Assembly (NCBI RefSeq): GCF_001421965.1
Contig: NZ_LMLP01000021.1
Location: 505,001-569,000, forward strand
DNA from: Sphingomonas sp. Leaf67
GTDB taxonomy: Bacteria > Pseudomonadota > Alphaproteobacteria > Sphingomonadales > Sphingomonadaceae
DNA: 64,000 nt
Reading direction: 5' to 3'
In this document: positions 62,075-64,000 of the stretch, piece after piece
Position numbering within the stretch: position 1 is the first letter of the stretch
Layout of the letters: each line of letters begins with the position of its first letter
Program-made: the position numbers and the translations under genes
The notes under the pieces: generated by a model
Databases searched by the model: none
What the model was told of the DNA's origin: nothing
The model's input: the letters and a program-made list of their open reading frames with translations, nothing else

Positions 62075-63100
62075 ATGCACTTCAAAATCCTCGCACTTCT
62101 TGCCACCGCGCTGATCGTGACACCGTTGTCGGCCGCCCCGGCATCGCAATCGGCGAAGAGCGCCGAACCGGCATGGCAGGCAGCGACGAAGCTGAAGCGC
62201 GGCGTCAACATCATCGGCTACGATCCGCTATGGCGCGATCCCGCCAAGGCGCGGTTCCAGACGAAGCATTTCGCGATCATCAAACGGGGCGGCTTCGATT
62301 TCGTCCGCGTGGTGTTGCAGGCGTTCGAGCACATGGACGCGCAGAACCGGCTCGATCCGCAGTGGCTGGCGACGCTCGACCGGGTCGTCAACGAAGCAAC
62401 CGCCGCCGGCCTGACCGTCATCCTCGACGAACACGACTTCAATCCCTGTTCGGCAGCACCCGACGCCTGCGAACCGAAGCTGGTCGCGTTCTGGCAGCAG
62501 ATCGGCGAACGTTATCGCGGTGCCCCGGACACGGTGCTGTTCGAATTGCTCAACGAACCGCATGCCCCCCTCGACGCCGCGCGATGGAATGCGATGCTGG
62601 CCAAATTGATCCCGGTGGTGCGCGCGACCAACCCCAATCGCACGCTGGTGATCGGCCCGACCCGCTGGAACAATCTCGAAGAATTGCCGACGCTGAACCT
62701 GCCGCGGGACGACCGGAACATCATCGTGACGTTCCATTCCTACGAACCCTTCCGCTTCACCCATCAGGGCGCGCCGTGGGCCGACGATATGGCGAAGGTC
62801 AGCGACGTCCCCTTCACCGCCGCCGACGAAGCCCGGATCAAGGCCGATTACGACAAGGTTGCGGCATGGTCGAAGGCGAATAACCGCCCGATCCTGCTCG
62901 GCGAATTCGGCGCGTACGACAAAAGCGGCATCCCGATGGAAGCCCGCGTCCGTTATACCTCAGCGGTTCGTCGCGAGGCGGAGGCACATGGCTTCCCTTG
63001 GGCGTATTGGCAATTCGACAGCGACTTCATCTTGTACGACATCGACAAGAATCGCTGGATCGAACCAATCCGGCAGGCGCTGGTGCCGACCGATAAATAA
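62075..63100 (+). CDS. Secreted GH5 family glycoside hydrolase (cellulase-type)
   Basis: A 341-residue enzyme with a signal peptide (MHFKILALLATALIVTPLSAAPAS). The GH5 TIM barrel shows GVNIIGYDP, DFVRVVLQAFEHM, acid/base E161 (FELLNEPHA), FHSYEPFRFTHQ and nucleophile E277 (ILLGEFGAYD). Acts on beta-linked glucans or mannans; the exact substrate is unclear. No binding module. It is 66 bases after the fusion gene and is followed at once by decayed insertion sequences. Confidence 0.92.
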   Translation: MHFKILALLATALIVTPLSAAPASQSAKSAEPAWQAATKLKRGVNIIGYDPLWRDPAKARFQTKHFAIIKRGGFDFVRVVLQAFEHMDAQNRLDPQWLATLDRVVNEATAAGLTVILDEHDFNPCSAAPDACEPKLVAFWQQIGERYRGAPDTVLFELLNEPHAPLDAARWNAMLAKLIPVVRATNPNRTLVIGPTRWNNLEELPTLNLPRDDRNIIVTFHSYEPFRFTHQGAPWADDMAKVSDVPFTAADEARIKADYDKVAAWSKANNRPILLGEFGAYDKSGIPMEARVRYTSAVRREAEAHGFPWAYWQFDSDFILYDIDKNRWIEPIRQALVPTDK

Positions 63101-63192
63101 ATCGGACTGAACTGATGGGGTGGATGCCCCCTTCGAGCGGCGTCGTATGATGCCGGACCGGCACCGGGAGGTGCCAAGGGAAGGAGGAGCAG

Positions 63193-63486
63193 ATGACCGA
63201 CGTCCACATCCTCGCCATCGACCTGGCGAAGCGCAGCTTCCAGATCTGCGCGACAGCGCCGGGAGGCACGTGTATGGATGCCCCCGGTTTTGCCAGGCGA
63301 TTTTCCGACGTTCTGGCGGCTCGGCGCTTATATCGTTTGTGTGTCAGGCCTGTTCGCGTGGCTCATCGTTTGCCACTGGCCGGTATGCAGTTCGAAGAAC
63401 GCGGTCCACATCGGTTCAGAGAGCTACGATGCTCGCGCCCCGGGACTGGTTTCCACGTCCTGAACATTGAAGTCCTTGCCGCATAA
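63193..63486 (+). pseudogene. IS110-type transposase, 5' fragment, frameshifted
   Basis: Begins MTDVHILAIDLAKRSFQICA, the N-terminal start of IS110-type transposases (first DEDD aspartate in AIDLAKRSFQ), after GGAGG. Identity is then lost, and homology of the kind CQACSRGSSFATG (matching the MEACxxAHH block) reappears in another frame near 63340-63380. Frameshifts and loss of the rest make it inactive. Confidence 0.7.
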
Positions 63487-63562
63487 TCGTCAGTCGATCT
63501 CCTTGCGAGGGCCGCGAAGCCCCCAGGCGCTTACCGGTTCGCTTCAGAGGAAGACGACCGGC

Positions 63563-63692
63563 TTACGCCATCCGATAATTCTCTTCTCGCGTCATCATCG
63601 CCCAGATCATGCGCGCCATCTTGTCGGCCAAGGCGACCGCAGCCACCATTCGCGGCTTGCGACCGAGCACATGGCCGTGAGCTGCTGCCGGT
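63563..63692 (-). pseudogene. IS110-type transposase, 3' fragment
   Basis: On the minus strand, GRKPRMVAAVALADKMARMI then WAMMTREENYRMA and a stop reads as the C-terminal end of an IS110-type transposase. It is cut by the IS3-type left end at about 63695. Its orientation is opposite to the 5' fragment at 63193, so the two come from different copies or an inversion. Confidence 0.65.
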
Positions 63693-63696
63693 TTCG

Positions 63697-63899
63697 TGGA
63701 CACTGAGATAGGGTGTTTTTGAGACTGGAGGATGGAGATGCAACGACGGAAGTTCAGCCGTGAGTTCAAGCTCGAGGCGGTGAAGCTGGTTCGGGAGCGC
63801 GGGGTATCTGTATCGCAGGCCGCACGCGATCTGGACCTGCACGAGAACGTGCTGCGCAAATGGGTGCGGGAGCAGGCGGCGGACCCGGGGTCGGCGTTT
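63697..63899 (+). mobile_element. IS3-type element, left end with truncated orfA
   Basis: An end beginning TGGACACTGAGATAGGG at 63697 is followed by orfA from ATG 63732 (GGAGG upstream): MEMQRRKFSREFKLEAVKLV and a helix-turn-helix (SVSQAARDLDLHENVLRKWV). OrfA-like sequence stops near 63899, where another element end starts; the remaining residues to 63944 are read-through of that element. OrfA alone cannot transpose. Confidence 0.72.
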
Positions 63900-64000
63900 T
63901 CTGGACTTGCCCCGCTTAAGTGGAGAGGCATTTGCTCAGCGTGACGCGGTTCGTTCGAACTGCGAGGGGCTGGTGTAGTCGAGCGCGGAATGACGCCTGA
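63900..64000 (-). mobile_element. Second IS3-type element, end of orfB (partial)
   Basis: The terminal repeat TGGACTTGCCCCGCTTAAG starts at 63902. On the minus strand the codons before a stop at 63936 read RRHSALDYTSPSQFERTASR, the C-terminal end of an IS3-type orfB (H-S-A-L-x-Y motif after the last catalytic Glu). The rest lies beyond the window, so whether it is intact is unknown. Confidence 0.7.

Larger units (their letters stand above)
63101..64000. mobile_element. Nested, decayed insertion sequences
   Basis: This end of the window holds pieces of at least three insertion sequences: an IS110-type N-terminus (+), an IS110-type C-terminus (-), the left end of an IS3-type element with truncated orfA (+) and the orfB end of a second IS3-type element (-). 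Details are listed separately. The last element runs out of the window. Confidence 0.8.

Noticed and set aside
63531..63842. 103-residue minus-strand frame
   Set aside because: It is an out-of-frame reading of the IS110-type and IS3-type fragments.

Overview
The window looks like chromosomal DNA of a sphingomonad (Sphingomonadaceae, Alphaproteobacteria). The evidence is very high G+C, GTG/TTG starts and four-base start/stop overlaps, a 5-aminolevulinate synthase (C4 haem route), Coq4 (ubiquinone), a large TonB-dependent receptor, the order maf - RNase E/G-like - yacG - tRNA-Phe, and many dispersed palindromic repeats. There is one tRNA and no rRNA, CRISPR array or phage.

Layout. 0-8.7 kb: DUF2332 protein, thiL, the K+-independent proton pyrophosphatase hppA, a secreted S9 peptidase, infA, maf, an RNase E/G-like gene, yacG and tRNA-Phe(GAA). 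9.0-33.0 kb: an accessory catabolic block. It holds an M24 Xaa-Pro-type peptidase and a secreted zinc-protease-like protein; an operon of GH127 (beta-L-arabinofuranosidase family), imino-acid reductase-like and DUF885 genes; a divergent DUF5695-like gene; an operon of TonB receptor, GH2 beta-galactosidase and DPP-IV-like S9 peptidase; and an operon for 4-hydroxyproline catabolism (deaminase, epimerase, APC permease, D-amino-acid dehydrogenase-like, GntR regulator). 33.6-42 kb: arylesterase/ABC/FtsX trio (same layout as tesA-ybbA-ybbP), a DEAD-box helicase, a HWE-type sensor with a single-domain response regulator, and recF. 42-57 kb: small lipoprotein, coq4, Atm1-type ABC exporter, alpha/beta hydrolase plus a lipobox-bearing methyltransferase, recQ, topA, dprA, plsY, murI, hemA. 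57-63 kb: DUF3429 and lipoprotein pair, rpiB, glyA, a 51-residue glycine-zipper protein, nrdR, a fused GIY-YIG/TrmJ-like protein and a GH5 enzyme. 63.1-64 kb: nested, decayed insertion sequences (IS110-like and two IS3-like).

How the genes may work together. The main proposal is that 9-33 kb is one locus for using plant hydroxyproline-rich glycoproteins (extensins, arabinogalactan proteins). Glycosidases of the right kind (GH127, GH2), imino-bond peptidases (DPP-IV-like, Xaa-Pro-like), an outer-membrane receptor and a hydroxyproline-to-2-oxoglutarate-semialdehyde pathway sit side by side. Similar GTATAC-centred palindromes lie upstream of the GH127/DUF5695 pair and of the hydroxyproline operon. 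Family assignments were read from the translations. The joint function and the regulation are inference.
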